Shown: piece by piece, positions 43,790-52,044 of the stretch
Position numbering within the stretch: the first letter of the stretch is position 1
Layout of the letters: each line of letters begins with the position of its first letter
Source: Archangium_A sp035910535
Lineage (GTDB): Bacteria; Myxococcota; Myxococcia; Myxococcales; Myxococcaceae
DNA length: 64,000 bases
NCBI GenBank assembly: GCA_035910535.1
Contig: JAMHXF010000083.1
Coordinates: 136,579 to 200,578, forward strand
Direction: 5' to 3'
The notes under the pieces: generated by a model
What the model saw: only the letters and a program-made list of their open reading frames with translations
The model's database searches: none
Told to the model about the DNA's origin: nothing
Made by a program: the position numbers and the translations under genes

Positions 43790-45283
43790 ATGAGCGCTTC
43801 CGTCTCCAACACTGGTCGCATCACGCAGATCCTCGGTCCTGTCATCGACGTCGAGTTCCCGCCCGGAGGTCTGCCGGAGGTCTACACCGCGCTGACCGTC
43901 ACCAACCCGGCCATCAACTCGCTGCCTGACAACCTCATCGTCGAAGTCGCCGCTCACCTCGGTGAGAACACGGTGCGCTGCATCGCGATGGACACCACCG
44001 ACGGTCTGTCGCGCGGCATGCCGACGAAGAACACCGGCGCGCCCATCTCGGTGCCGGTCGGCCCGGGCACGCTCGGCCGTATTCTCAACGTCGCCGGTCA
44101 GCCGGTCGACGAGCTGGGCCCCGTGGTGGCCGCCAAGTACTACCCGATTCACCGCACCGTTCCGTCGTTCACGGAGCAGAGCAAGAAGATCGAGATGTTC
44201 GAGACCGGCATCAAGGTCATCGACCTCCTCTGCCCGTTCACGCGCGGCGGCAAAATCGGCCTGTTCGGCGGCGCCGGCGTCGGCAAGACGGTGCTCCTGC
44301 AGGAGCTCATCCGCAACGCGGCCATCGAAAAGGGCGGCTTCTCGGTGTTCGCCGGCGTCGGCGAGCGCACCCGCGAAGGCAACGACCTCTGGGTCGAGTT
44401 CCAGGAAGCCAACGTGATTGCCTGCGAGATGGACGGCAAGCACATCAAGAAGGACGAGCAGGGTCGCATCAAGCTCATCCCCGGCAAGTCGCAGTGCGTG
44501 CTGGTGTTCGGCCAGATGAACGAGCCGCCCGGCGCCCGCGCCCGCGTCGCGCTGTCCGGCCTCTCCATCGCCGAGTACTTCCGCGACGAAGAGAACCGCG
44601 ACGTGCTCCTGTTCGTCGACAACGTCTTCCGCTTCACCCAGGCCGGCTCTGAAGTCTCGGCGCTCCTCGGCCGCATTCCGAGCGCCGTCGGTTACCAGCC
44701 CACGCTCTCGACCGAGATGGGCGCGCTGCAGGAGCGCATCACCTCGACGACCAAGGGCTCGATTACGTCGGTGCAGGCCGTGTACGTGCCCGCCGACGAC
44801 TTGACCGACCCGGCGCCGGCCACCACGTTCGCCCACCTCGACGGCACCATCGTGCTCTCGCGTGCGCTGACTGAAATCGGCATTTACCCGGCCGTCGACC
44901 CGCTCGACTCGACCTCGCGCATTCTCGACCCGCAGGTGGTCGGCGACGAGCACTACGGCGTCGCGCGCAAGGTGCAGTCGACGCTGCAGCGCTACAAAGA
45001 GCTCCAGGACATCATCGCGATTCTCGGCATGGACGAGCTGTCGGAAGACGACAAGCTGGTCGTGGCCCGCGCCCGCAAGATTCAGCGCTTCCTCAGCCAG
45101 CCGTTCAACGTCGCGAAGATCTTCACCGGCGCCGACGGCAAGGTCGTCACGATTCCCGACACGGTTCGCGGCTTCAAGGAGATCGTCGAAGGCAAGCACG
45201 ACGACCTCCCGGAGCAGGCGTTCTACATGGTCGGCAACATCGGTGAGGCCGTCGAGAAGGCGAAGAAGTTGGCGCAGGGCTAA
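43790..45283 (+). CDS. atpD: F1Fo ATP synthase beta subunit
   Basis: The product has 497 residues from the ATG at 43790 (MSASVSNTGRITQILGPVID). This is the catalytic F1 subunit. The P-loop GGAGVGKTVLLQELI, the GERTREGNDLW segment and the nucleotide-binding VFRFTQAGSEVSALLGRIPS are intact. Codon use is strongly C-ending and noticeably cleaner than in neighbours, as expected for a highly expressed gene. It is followed after 3 bases by atpC; the rest of the atp genes are not adjacent. Confidence 0.97.
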   Translation: MSASVSNTGRITQILGPVIDVEFPPGGLPEVYTALTVTNPAINSLPDNLIVEVAAHLGENTVRCIAMDTTDGLSRGMPTKNTGAPISVPVGPGTLGRILNVAGQPVDELGPVVAAKYYPIHRTVPSFTEQSKKIEMFETGIKVIDLLCPFTRGGKIGLFGGAGVGKTVLLQELIRNAAIEKGGFSVFAGVGERTREGNDLWVEFQEANVIACEMDGKHIKKDEQGRIKLIPGKSQCVLVFGQMNEPPGARARVALSGLSIAEYFRDEENRDVLLFVDNVFRFTQAGSEVSALLGRIPSAVGYQPTLSTEMGALQERITSTTKGSITSVQAVYVPADDLTDPAPATTFAHLDGTIVLSRALTEIGIYPAVDPLDSTSRILDPQVVGDEHYGVARKVQSTLQRYKELQDIIAILGMDELSEDDKLVVARARKIQRFLSQPFNVAKIFTGADGKVVTIPDTVRGFKEIVEGKHDDLPEQAFYMVGNIGEAVEKAKKLAQG

Positions 45284-45286
45284 GCG

Positions 45287-45691
45287 ATGGCGAAGCTCAA
45301 CGTCGAGATCGTCACCCCCGAACGGCGCCTGGCGTCGCTCCAGGCTGACGAGGTGATTGCCCCCGGCGCCGACGGCCTGTTCGGCGTGCGCCCGGGTCAC
45401 ACGCCGTACCTGTCGGTGATGCAGCCGGGCCCGTTGGCGGTGCGTGATGGCGCGACCACCACCACGTACTTCGTGGCTGGCGGCTTCGTCGAAGCGGGCC
45501 CCACCGCGGTTCGCGTGTTGGCTGACTCGGCGGAGCTGGCTTCGGCCATCGACGTCGCGGCGGCGAACAAGCGCATCGCCGAAGCGGAGACGCGGCTCAA
45601 AGGGTTCGAGGTGACTGACCCTCGCGCTGAAGAACAGCGCGTGTTGATCAAGCGTGATCAGCGCCGCATCGAAGTGGCCGCGCGCAAGTAA
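45287..45691 (+). CDS. atpC: F1Fo ATP synthase epsilon subunit
   Basis: The product has 134 residues. The N-terminal beta sandwich is typical (LNVEIVTPERRLASLQADEV, GADGLFGVRPGHTPYLSVM), followed by the two-helix C-terminal domain (AAANKRIAEAETRLKGF). It links the rotor to the catalytic core and can inhibit hydrolysis. It forms a two-gene unit with atpD, closed by a clear terminator about 28 bases downstream. Confidence 0.95.
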   Translation: MAKLNVEIVTPERRLASLQADEVIAPGADGLFGVRPGHTPYLSVMQPGPLAVRDGATTTTYFVAGGFVEAGPTAVRVLADSAELASAIDVAAANKRIAEAETRLKGFEVTDPRAEEQRVLIKRDQRRIEVAARK

Positions 45692-45719
45692 ACGCAGCCT
45701 CGATTCGCAGCAGCACGAA

Positions 45720-45748
45720 GGCGTCGGTGGTAACACCGGCGCCTTTTT
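45720..45748 (+). terminator. Intrinsic terminator of atpDC
   Basis: GGCGTCGGTG (45720-45729) pairs with CACCGGCGCC (45734-45743), ten pairs including one G-T, with loop GTAA. Five T residues (45744-45748) follow. Outer AA/TT can extend the stem. It lies directly after atpC, with correct polarity. Confidence 0.85.
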
Positions 45749-45859
45749 CACGTCTGTAGGCACACGTAGGTTTCAAGAAACCTCTCGTGAACAGAGCGAT
45801 TTTCGCCACCTGGGCGTGACGACGGCGAGTCGCCTCCTGTGCTTGGCTCTCGCGCAGTC

Positions 45860-47431
45860 ATGAGTTCTCGAGTCTCTGAGCGCGTCGCCCCGTCGGTTGT
45901 CCCCAAGCAGAAGGTTGAAGCTGACCCGAAGCTCACCACGCCGGCGCCTTCGCCGAGTCGGCCCACGGGTTGGTCGGCGCCGTCAGACAAGGTGAATGAC
46001 GGCTGGAAGAATGGCACCGCGCCGCGCCCCAGCATCGCGCCGCCGTCGAAGCCGCTGAGCAGTGACGCGCCGGTGCTCTCGCTCCGTGAGTTGCAGGCCA
46101 CGCAGCCTCCGCCGGCCGCTGCACCTCCGGCGATGTCGCGCGTGCTGAAGAAGGGCGCGTCGGGTGAAGACGTGCGCGCGCTGCAGCAGCGCTTGAGCGA
46201 GCTGGGCTTCGAGACGTCTCCGAGCGGCAAGTTCGACGCGCGCACGGAAGCGGCCGTGAAGTCGTTTCAAGGCAGCCGTGGCTTGAAGGTCGACGGCGAC
46301 GCCGGCCGCGACACGTTCCGCGCGCTGGGGTTGTCCTTTGGTGCGGCAGCGCCGAGCGGCGGCGGCACGTCGGTGAACATGTCGCGCGTGTTGAAGCCCG
46401 GCACGTCAGGTGACGACGTGCGCGCGCTGCAGCAGCGGCTCAACGTCGCGGTGACGGGCAGCTACGACCGCCCCACGGAGCGCGCGGTGGAAGCGTTTCA
46501 ACGCGGTCGCGGGCTCTCGGCTGACGGAGATGCGGGTCGCGACACGCTCACGGCGCTCGGCTTCACGTTCGGGCGCAGCGCGGCGCCGGCTGACGTGCCT
46601 GCGCAGATCACCCGCCCCACCATCACGCCGCGACCTGAGATTGCGCCGCGCCCCGAAGTGACGCCGCGCATCGACGTCACGCCGCGTCCGCACGTCGAAG
46701 ACGCCACGCACGTGCACGACGACACCACGCCGCACGTTCACGACACGCCCAGCACGCCGACGCCCGCGCAGCCGACGACCATCGCCACCGGTTCAGCGCG
46801 TTACGGCGACGTGCGCGAGCGTCAGGCCATCGCGGCGCGCATCGTCGAGCGACGCGGCGTCAACACCACGCAGGCCGACGTCGACGCGGTGGTGACCGAA
46901 GTCGCCAAGCTGCCGCTCGACCAGCTGCGCGACCTCGAGCGCGCGCGCATTTCGGTCGTCGCGTGCCGCGACTCCGTCGTCGACGCAGTGCCGAGCCTCG
47001 CTACGGAGCAGCCGCGCGGCTGGGCGCCCGGTCGCAGCTGGGCCGACGTGCCCGGCGCGTACAACCCCGGCTCGCGTGAGGTCATCATCGCCACGCGTGA
47101 GAGCGCGAGCGGTGGTCGTGAAGTGCCGCCCTTCGGCGCGAAGCATGGCTCGGTCAGCCTCGTGGCGCACGAGGCGGGTCACGCCGTCGACCACGCCCGC
47201 GGCTACCCGAGCCGCGAGAACGCCGACTTCCAGCGCGCGTACCAGTCAGACCTCCGTGGCGCCCAGCTGCTGCCGTACTACACGCAGACCGGCGACGCGG
47301 GCCCGTCGGAGGCCTACGCCGAATCACTCGCGCTCTTCCTTTCGGGTGACAAGAGCGGTGATGGCGCCAGACGCTTCCCCGCGATGATGCAGTACTGGGA
47401 ATCGCAATACGCCGAAGGGAGCGCGTCATGA
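45860..47431 (+). CDS. Zincin metallopeptidase with two peptidoglycan-binding domains
   Basis: The product has 523 residues from the ATG at 45860. The first 90 residues are Pro/Ser-rich and lack a classical signal peptide. Two PG_binding_1 modules (about 95-160 and 175-235; both with RVLKKG/RVLKPG, DDVRALQQRL and LxxDGDAGRDTxxALG) are followed by a Pro/Thr/His-rich linker. A C-terminal zinc-protease domain has HEAGHAVDH (His437, Glu438, His441) and Glu488 in EAYAESLALF. This layout resembles the anthrax lethal-factor-like (ATLF) zincin domains. A cell-wall-targeted toxin or lytic protease is plausible. It is followed by a small overlapping gene. Confidence 0.72.
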   Translation: MSSRVSERVAPSVVPKQKVEADPKLTTPAPSPSRPTGWSAPSDKVNDGWKNGTAPRPSIAPPSKPLSSDAPVLSLRELQATQPPPAAAPPAMSRVLKKGASGEDVRALQQRLSELGFETSPSGKFDARTEAAVKSFQGSRGLKVDGDAGRDTFRALGLSFGAAAPSGGGTSVNMSRVLKPGTSGDDVRALQQRLNVAVTGSYDRPTERAVEAFQRGRGLSADGDAGRDTLTALGFTFGRSAAPADVPAQITRPTITPRPEIAPRPEVTPRIDVTPRPHVEDATHVHDDTTPHVHDTPSTPTPAQPTTIATGSARYGDVRERQAIAARIVERRGVNTTQADVDAVVTEVAKLPLDQLRDLERARISVVACRDSVVDAVPSLATEQPRGWAPGRSWADVPGAYNPGSREVIIATRESASGGREVPPFGAKHGSVSLVAHEAGHAVDHARGYPSRENADFQRAYQSDLRGAQLLPYYTQTGDAGPSEAYAESLALFLSGDKSGDGARRFPAMMQYWESQYAEGSAS

Positions 47432-47634
47432 CGCACACGAAGACCATTGGCAGCGCGACGCTGCGACCTGACGGCGTGCTCGAACTCATGCTGCGCGCCG
47501 AAGGCCCGGGCGGCATGGTGGGCGACTCGGTCGTCACGTATGCGCCTGACGACGTGAACTTCAAGAAGGTGTTCGCGCACCTCGGCGGCATCAAGGTCGG
47601 CGAAGTGAAGCCGGTGCCGCCGTTCGAAGATTGA
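47428..47634 (+). CDS. Small acidic protein coupled to the zincin gene
   Basis: The product has 68 residues; its ATG overlaps the zincin stop by 4 bases (ATGA). It is soluble, without signal or Cys residues (GSATLRPDGVLELMLRAEGP, ending PVPPFED). The tight coupling suggests it works with the metallopeptidase, for example as an inhibitor, immunity or chaperone-like partner. There is no recognisable family. Its TGA directly abuts the stop of the convergent DUF2378 gene (TGATCA). Confidence 0.6.
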   Translation: MTHTKTIGSATLRPDGVLELMLRAEGPGGMVGDSVVTYAPDDVNFKKVFAHLGGIKVGEVKPVPPFED

Positions 47635-48204
47635 TCAGCGCTTCTTCCACCGGCAGCTGAACTCATGCGCCGGTGCGCCCTTCGTCATGCAGGCCGATTC
47701 ATGGCCATCGATGACGTCGGTGCCGAGCATGTTCATGGTGGTAATCATCCACCCTTCCATCAGGCGGCAGTGCTCGGGCGCCATCTGCGGAAAGTCGGTG
47801 ATGCGCAGCAGCGTGTCGTCGGGAGCCCAGCGAATGGCCTCCATCGCGCCGGCGTTGCGGTAGTAGCTGGCCCAGACCTTCGAGCAGCCACGAATGAGGC
47901 GCTCGGTGCTCGCGATGGCCAGGTAGATGCGGAAGACCGTGTTGATGTCGCGCTGACCTGAGCTGGCGCCGAGCTCGCGGCAGTACTCCATGGAGCCGCC
48001 GCCGAACTTCTGCGCGAGGCCCTTGAGCAGCCCGATGTACGCGTCGTACGGGTACCACGTGGCGTGGAGAATTCGCCCGGTGAAGACCTTCTGCGTGGCG
48101 GCCGGGAGCGTCGGGAGCAGCTCGCTGAAGGCCGACGGGCCGTGCGTCTCTTTGACGTGCTTGATGATGCCGAGGAACGCGCGACCGCTGACTTCAGGAG
48201 ACAC
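47635..48204 (-). CDS. DUF2378/TIGR02265 family protein
   Basis: The product has 189 residues. Family-typical features are the N-terminal GRAFLGIIKHVKETHG, the central WYPYDAYIGLLKGLAQ and the C-terminal Cys-rich end (HESACMTKGAPAHEFSCRW). The fold is related to heme-binding V4R/HNOB-like domains. The family is largely restricted to myxobacteria and often occurs in many paralogues per genome; its function is unknown. It is convergent with the zincin partner gene. Confidence 0.75.
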   Translation of the reverse strand: MSPEVSGRAFLGIIKHVKETHGPSAFSELLPTLPAATQKVFTGRILHATWYPYDAYIGLLKGLAQKFGGGSMEYCRELGASSGQRDINTVFRIYLAIASTERLIRGCSKVWASYYRNAGAMEAIRWAPDDTLLRITDFPQMAPEHCRLMEGWMITTMNMLGTDVIDGHESACMTKGAPAHEFSCRWKKR

Positions 48205-48280
48205 GCGTCACTGAGTGCCCGCTTGAGCCGCGCGATTCAAGGGAAAGAGGGCTCAAAATTTCAGGGGGCGAAGAAGGTCT

Positions 48281-48475
48281 TCACTTCTTCTTCTTCGGCG
48301 CGGGCTTCTTCGCGGGCGCGGTTTTCTTTTTCGGTGCGGGCTTCTTCGCGGGCGCGGCCTTCTTTTTCGCGGCGGGCTTCTTCGCGGGCGCGGCCTTCTT
48401 TTTCGGCGCGGGTTTCTTCGTGGGCGCTGCTTTCTTTTTCGCGGCGGGCTTCTTCGTGGGCGCTGCTCTCTTCGG
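48281..48475 (-). repeat. Lys/Ala/Pro repeats (histone H1-like tail)
   Basis: The last about 65 codons of the minus-strand gene consist of near-identical units of the form APxKKPAxKKKA, about 36 bases each and at least four times. They encode an extremely basic tail. Unit similarity at the DNA level (repeated TTCTTTTTCGGCGC-type blocks on the plus strand) suggests expansion by slippage. Confidence 0.85.
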
Positions 48476-48991
48476 CGCCGCTTCCCGCTTCTTGCCTTCC
48501 TTCGCGAGCGGAGAGGCCGGCGCCGTCGGGCGAGGCAACGTCGCTTCGTGACCGTCGAGCACTTCACGCACCTTGTGCGACGCGTCTTGCGCCCAGTCGA
48601 GCCGCAACGCGCCGCTGCGGGCGAGCGCGCTCAACACGTCACCGGCCGGCGGGCCTTCGGTGCCCACGACGCCACCAGTGCCGATGTTCAACGCGGCGCG
48701 AAGCAGCGACTCGAGGGCGGCGCGACCGGCGATGACGCGCTCGACTTCTTTGAAGCGCGCCGACAACGCCTGACCTGCCTGCGCGCGGAGTTCGATGATC
48801 GACGAGAGAGGAAATGAGCCGTCGTCTGCGACGAGGTCGTCGACGTCTTCGGGTCGCGGGCCTTCCCACACCGAGAGCGCGTTCTCGTCGATGGAGAGCG
48901 CGATGCGGTTGAACGCTGCCTGCAACGCGGTGACTGCCGAAATCTCTCCTCGAAGCGCGGCGAGGGTCTGGCTGTGCATCTGGCTGTGCAT
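48281..48991 (-). CDS. Protein with helical N-terminus and histone H1-like C-terminal tail
   Basis: The product has 236 residues from the ATG at 48991 (or the third codon-level ATG, as it begins MHSQMHSQ). Residues 1-165 are soluble, acidic and helical with no family I know. From about residue 166 onward it is almost only Lys, Ala, Pro and Thr in repeated units, like bacterial H1-type DNA-binding tails (AlgP/Hc1 style). It probably binds nucleic acid or another polyanion through the tail. It is divergent from a glutaredoxin-like gene; a second gene with a basic repeat tail lies about 300 bases beyond. Confidence 0.65.
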   Translation of the reverse strand: MHSQMHSQTLAALRGEISAVTALQAAFNRIALSIDENALSVWEGPRPEDVDDLVADDGSFPLSSIIELRAQAGQALSARFKEVERVIAGRAALESLLRAALNIGTGGVVGTEGPPAGDVLSALARSGALRLDWAQDASHKVREVLDGHEATLPRPTAPASPLAKEGKKREAAPKRAAPTKKPAAKKKAAPTKKPAPKKKAAPAKKPAAKKKAAPAKKPAPKKKTAPAKKPAPKKKK

Positions 48992-49041
48992 GGTCTTCCT
49001 CCCGTAACGACGGTGACTCTAACGGAGTAGCCTGCCCCAAC

Positions 49042-49287
49042 ATGTTCGAGTTGTTTCACGCGATTTCAGACCCTGGCAGCGCGAAAGTCCGTCGGTACGT
49101 CGTCGACCACGAAGTCGAAGTTCGTTTCCGGAACGTGACCTACGAAGAGGTGCAGCGCGATTTGCTTGCGCGCGGAGGGAAGGATGCCCCCGCGCTGTGG
49201 GACGGAGAGCGGTTGATCATCGGCGCCGACGCCATCATCGCGCGGCTTGCAGCGCATTCAGACGTGGGGCGTGAGCCCTCGAGGTGA
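49042..49287 (+). CDS. Glutaredoxin/GST-N-like small protein lacking the redox Cys pair
   Basis: The product has 81 residues. The thioredoxin-like pattern is visible (LFHAISDPGSAKVRRYVVDH, then PALWDGERLIIGADAIIARL), corresponding to a glutaredoxin or GST N-domain. The CxxC position reads SDPGS, so it cannot act as a dithiol oxidoreductase. A GST-like or regulatory role is possible. The next gene starts at its stop (GTGA at 49284 or ATG at 49293). Confidence 0.6.
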   Translation: MFELFHAISDPGSAKVRRYVVDHEVEVRFRNVTYEEVQRDLLARGGKDAPALWDGERLIIGADAIIARLAAHSDVGREPSR

Positions 49288-49292
49288 CGCAC

Positions 49293-49985
49293 ATGGCGAG
49301 CAAGAAGAAGTCTGCGGCGACGAAGAAGTCTGCGGCGACGAAGAAGTCTGCGACGACGAAGAAGTCCGCAGCGGCGAAGAAGTCTGCGACGACGAAGAAG
49401 TCTGCGACGACGAAGAAGTCCGCGACGACGAAGAAGTCCGCGGCGACGAAGAAGTCCGCAGCGACGAAGTCGTTTTCCGGGCCGCACCCGAAGCTTGCGT
49501 TGATCAACAAGCAGATGCCTCCCGGCCGCTACGTCGGAGGTCTCGTGCTCTTCACCAAACCCGGCGCGCACGACGATGAAATGGCCGACTGGTTGATGGG
49601 CAACGTCGCGGGTCGCACGTCGCTCGGCCGCACCGCCTTCGGAGAGATCATCGTCTTCCGTGACCTGCGTGAACGCGCGCGTGAAAACGGAGAGCCGAAC
49701 CCCGAGCTCACCTGCGACGTCGCCATCATCGACATTCACACCAAGAGCATGAAGGTCCCGAGTCACTCCATCGAGGAGTGGCAGGCCTCACTCGACGACG
49801 TCGCGTGGCAGCGCGAGTTCCTCCGCAAGGATTTGTTCGATGCCGTGAAAGGCACGCTCGGAGCGAACGGAGACGACGACTGCTACGGCTTCGTGCCCGC
49901 ACTCGCGCTCGGTGGTGCTGAAGAGCCGCAAAACGTGCGACGCCAGCGCTGGTTCGAACACCAGGCGATGCTGTTGCAGACCTGA
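49293..49985 (+). CDS. DUF1851 (Tdi1-like immunity) domain protein with Lys/Ser/Ala repeat N-terminus
   Basis: The product is about 230 residues; the ATG at 49293 has GAGG 9 bases upstream (GTG 49284 is an alternative). Residues 4-58 are nine KKSAAT-type hexapeptides, strongly basic. The rest resembles the GAD-like plus DUF1851 arrangement, ending DDDCYGFVPALALGGAEEPQNV and HQAMLLQ. That ending is typical of Tdi1-type immunity proteins of type VI DNase effectors. Fusion of a histone-like tail to such a domain is unusual. No cognate effector is adjacent, so the immunity role is uncertain. Confidence 0.65.
   Translation: MASKKKSAATKKSAATKKSATTKKSAAAKKSATTKKSATTKKSATTKKSAATKKSAATKSFSGPHPKLALINKQMPPGRYVGGLVLFTKPGAHDDEMADWLMGNVAGRTSLGRTAFGEIIVFRDLRERARENGEPNPELTCDVAIIDIHTKSMKVPSHSIEEWQASLDDVAWQREFLRKDLFDAVKGTLGANGDDDCYGFVPALALGGAEEPQNVRRQRWFEHQAMLLQT
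49305..49466 (+). repeat. Nine 18-bp repeats encoding KKSAAT-type units
   Basis: AAGAAGTCTGCGGCGACG-type units occur nine times without interruption, differing mainly at Ala/Thr codons and in TCT/TCC. The period is exactly 18 bases, the same as the linker repeats at 9522 and 60841. They encode the basic N-terminal tail of the DUF1851 protein. Confidence 0.92.
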
Positions 49986-50138
49986 ATCGCGTCGCGCAGT
50001 CATCGCGGCCGCGGGTCAACACGTGAACAGCACGACGTTGTTCGCGACCTACGCGTTTGTGGCTTGTGACGTGTTGCCCTGCGTTGTTCGGCGCATCGCG
50101 AATCATTCATCGCTCGTGCGCCGGAGGTTCGAGGCAGA

Positions 50139-50528
50139 GTGCGCGCCGTGTTGCTCCAGCTCCGTGCGTTCGCAGAGGCGCTGTACTCCGACGGCCACAA
50201 CCCGCCACCCGTCGAGCGCATGGACTGGCTCATGGCGCAGATGGCCGACTTCCTCTCGCGTGCTGGTCCGATGGCGCGCTTCGTCTTCTCGCTGTCGTTG
50301 GGCGTGGTGGCGCTGCTCGCGCCGCTGTTCATCGTGCGCTTCCCGACATTGCTCCACCTCGACGTACCGACTCGCGTGCGCGCGTTGACGCGCATGGAGG
50401 AGTCGTTCGCCTCGGCGCCGGTGCTCGCCGTGAAGGCGTTTCTCTGCACCGTCTATTACGAGCACCCCGACGTGCAGCGCGAGATTGGCCACGTCGGCCA
50501 CGCGACTTTCCCCGCGAGGTTGCCGTGA
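50139..50528 (+). CDS. Small membrane-associated partner of GMC oxidoreductase
   Basis: The product has 129 residues from GTG 50139. It has one hydrophobic segment (ARFVFSLSLGVVALLAPLFIV, about 45-65) flanked by helices, and an end resembling GMC-associated small subunits (KAFLCTVYYEHPDVQREIG). Its stop overlaps the GTG of the oxidoreductase gene (GTGA). It probably anchors, matures or transfers electrons for the enzyme, like the small subunits that accompany other GMC dehydrogenases, though it lacks an obvious cofactor motif. The 153 bases upstream hold no gene. Confidence 0.65.
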   Translation: MRAVLLQLRAFAEALYSDGHNPPPVERMDWLMAQMADFLSRAGPMARFVFSLSLGVVALLAPLFIVRFPTLLHLDVPTRVRALTRMEESFASAPVLAVKAFLCTVYYEHPDVQREIGHVGHATFPARLP

Positions 50529-52042
50529 GTTTTCACGACGGCGCGCAGCACAAAGGCCCGCTCACGCTCGACGCAGATGTCGTCATCGTGGGCAGCGGCG
50601 CGAGCGGTGCGGTGGTGGCGGCGGTGCTCGCCGAAGCAGGTCAGCGCGTCATCGTGCTCGAAGAAGGTCGGCACGTACCGCAGCGCGAGTACGCCGCCAT
50701 GACGCCGAGCCAGACGATTCGCTCCATGTGGCGCGACGCCGGGTTGACGTTCGCGGTGGGCCTCGGCGATTCGCCGGTCATCAACGTGATGATGGGCAAG
50801 TGCGTCGGCGGCTCGTCGGTGATGACGGGCGGCGTGTGCTTTCGGACGCCGGGCTGGGTGCTGAAGGAGTGGCGCGAGCTGCGCGGCTTGCCGCAGTTCA
50901 CCGAAGAACACCTCGAGCCGTTCTTTCGCGAGGTCGAGCGCGTCACGCACGTCGAAGAGGTGCCCGCGTCACTGCGCAGCCGCTCGACGCTGCTCTTCAA
51001 CGAAGGCGCGACGAAGCTGGGCCGCCCGCTCAAGCCCATTCGCCGCAACACGAGCGGGTGCGTGGGCCACAGCAAGTGCAACTTCGGCTGCCCGCAGGGC
51101 GCGAAGTTGTCAGTCGACCTTTCGTGGTTGCCGCGCGCCACCGTCAATGGCGCGCAGGTGTGGAGCCACTGCCTCGTCGACCGCGTCACGCACGAGAACG
51201 GTCGCGCGAACGGCGTCGTCGGTCGCCTGCTGAACGGAGACGGCGGCGCGCCAGGCACCACGTTCACCATTCACGCCCCGCGCGTGGTGTTGGCCGCCGG
51301 CGCGTACCACACGCCGCTCATCGCCATGGCCTCGGGCATCGGTCGCGCGAGCAAGCAGGTCGGCAAGAACCTCACGCTGCACCCCAGCTTCCGCGTGATG
51401 GGGCGCTTCGACGAACCGGTCGAAGGCTGGCGCGGCGCGCTGCAGTCGATGTGGGGCGACGGGTGGGAAAACGAAGGCATCACCATGACTTCGTTGTTTC
51501 TGCCTCCGGGCGTCATGGCGGCGACGTTGCCGGGCATCGGCGCTGCGCACCTGGCGCGCGCGCAGCAGGTCCGGCACCTCGGCGTGTTCGGCGGCTTTCT
51601 TCACGACGACGGCGGAGGCACCGTGCACCGCGGCCCGGGTCGCGAGCCGTTCGTCACCTACCGCATGGCGAAGAAAGACAAAGCCGTGCTGCCGCGCCTC
51701 ATGCAGGTGATGGCCGAAATCTGGTTCGCCGCCGGCGCGAAGGAGGTCTTTCTGCCGGTGCTGGGGCTGGGCGGCGTGACGCCCGACCACCTGCGCACGT
51801 TGGACCTCCACCGCATCAAGGGGCGCGAGCTGGAGTGCGGCAGCCAGCACCCGCTGGGCACGTGTCGCATGGGGCCGAGCAAAGACGTGGCGGTGGTCGA
51901 CGGGTGGGGTGAGTGCTTCGAGTTGCAGGGGTGCACCATCGCCGATGGCAGCGTGGTGCCGACGAGCCTGGGCGTGAACCCGCAGCTCACCATCATGACC
52001 ATGGCGCTGCGCATCGCGAGGCACCTCGCGGGGCAGGTGTGA
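50525..52042 (+). CDS. GMC-family FAD-dependent oxidoreductase
   Basis: The product has 505 residues with a GTG start at the upstream stop. The N-terminal FAD motif is DVVIVGSGASGAVVAAVLAE. GGSSVMTGGVCFRTP and the C-terminal SQHPLGTCRM and GVNPQLTIMTMAL carry the catalytic His/Asn pair. The Cys-rich segment SGCVGHSKCNFGCPQGAK resembles long-chain alcohol oxidase/cholesterol-oxidase-like GMC members. It likely oxidises a lipid alcohol or sterol-like substrate, with the small membrane protein as partner. The substrate is not determined. Confidence 0.82.
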   Translation: MSFHDGAQHKGPLTLDADVVIVGSGASGAVVAAVLAEAGQRVIVLEEGRHVPQREYAAMTPSQTIRSMWRDAGLTFAVGLGDSPVINVMMGKCVGGSSVMTGGVCFRTPGWVLKEWRELRGLPQFTEEHLEPFFREVERVTHVEEVPASLRSRSTLLFNEGATKLGRPLKPIRRNTSGCVGHSKCNFGCPQGAKLSVDLSWLPRATVNGAQVWSHCLVDRVTHENGRANGVVGRLLNGDGGAPGTTFTIHAPRVVLAAGAYHTPLIAMASGIGRASKQVGKNLTLHPSFRVMGRFDEPVEGWRGALQSMWGDGWENEGITMTSLFLPPGVMAATLPGIGAAHLARAQQVRHLGVFGGFLHDDGGGTVHRGPGREPFVTYRMAKKDKAVLPRLMQVMAEIWFAAGAKEVFLPVLGLGGVTPDHLRTLDLHRIKGRELECGSQHPLGTCRMGPSKDVAVVDGWGECFELQGCTIADGSVVPTSLGVNPQLTIMTMALRIARHLAGQV

Positions 52043-52044
52043 CG

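Noticed and set aside
43478..45763. 761-codon open frame on the minus strand over atpD-atpC
   Set aside because: It mirrors strongly conserved ATP synthase genes and shows no domain; stop-poor antisense frames are expected at this GC content.
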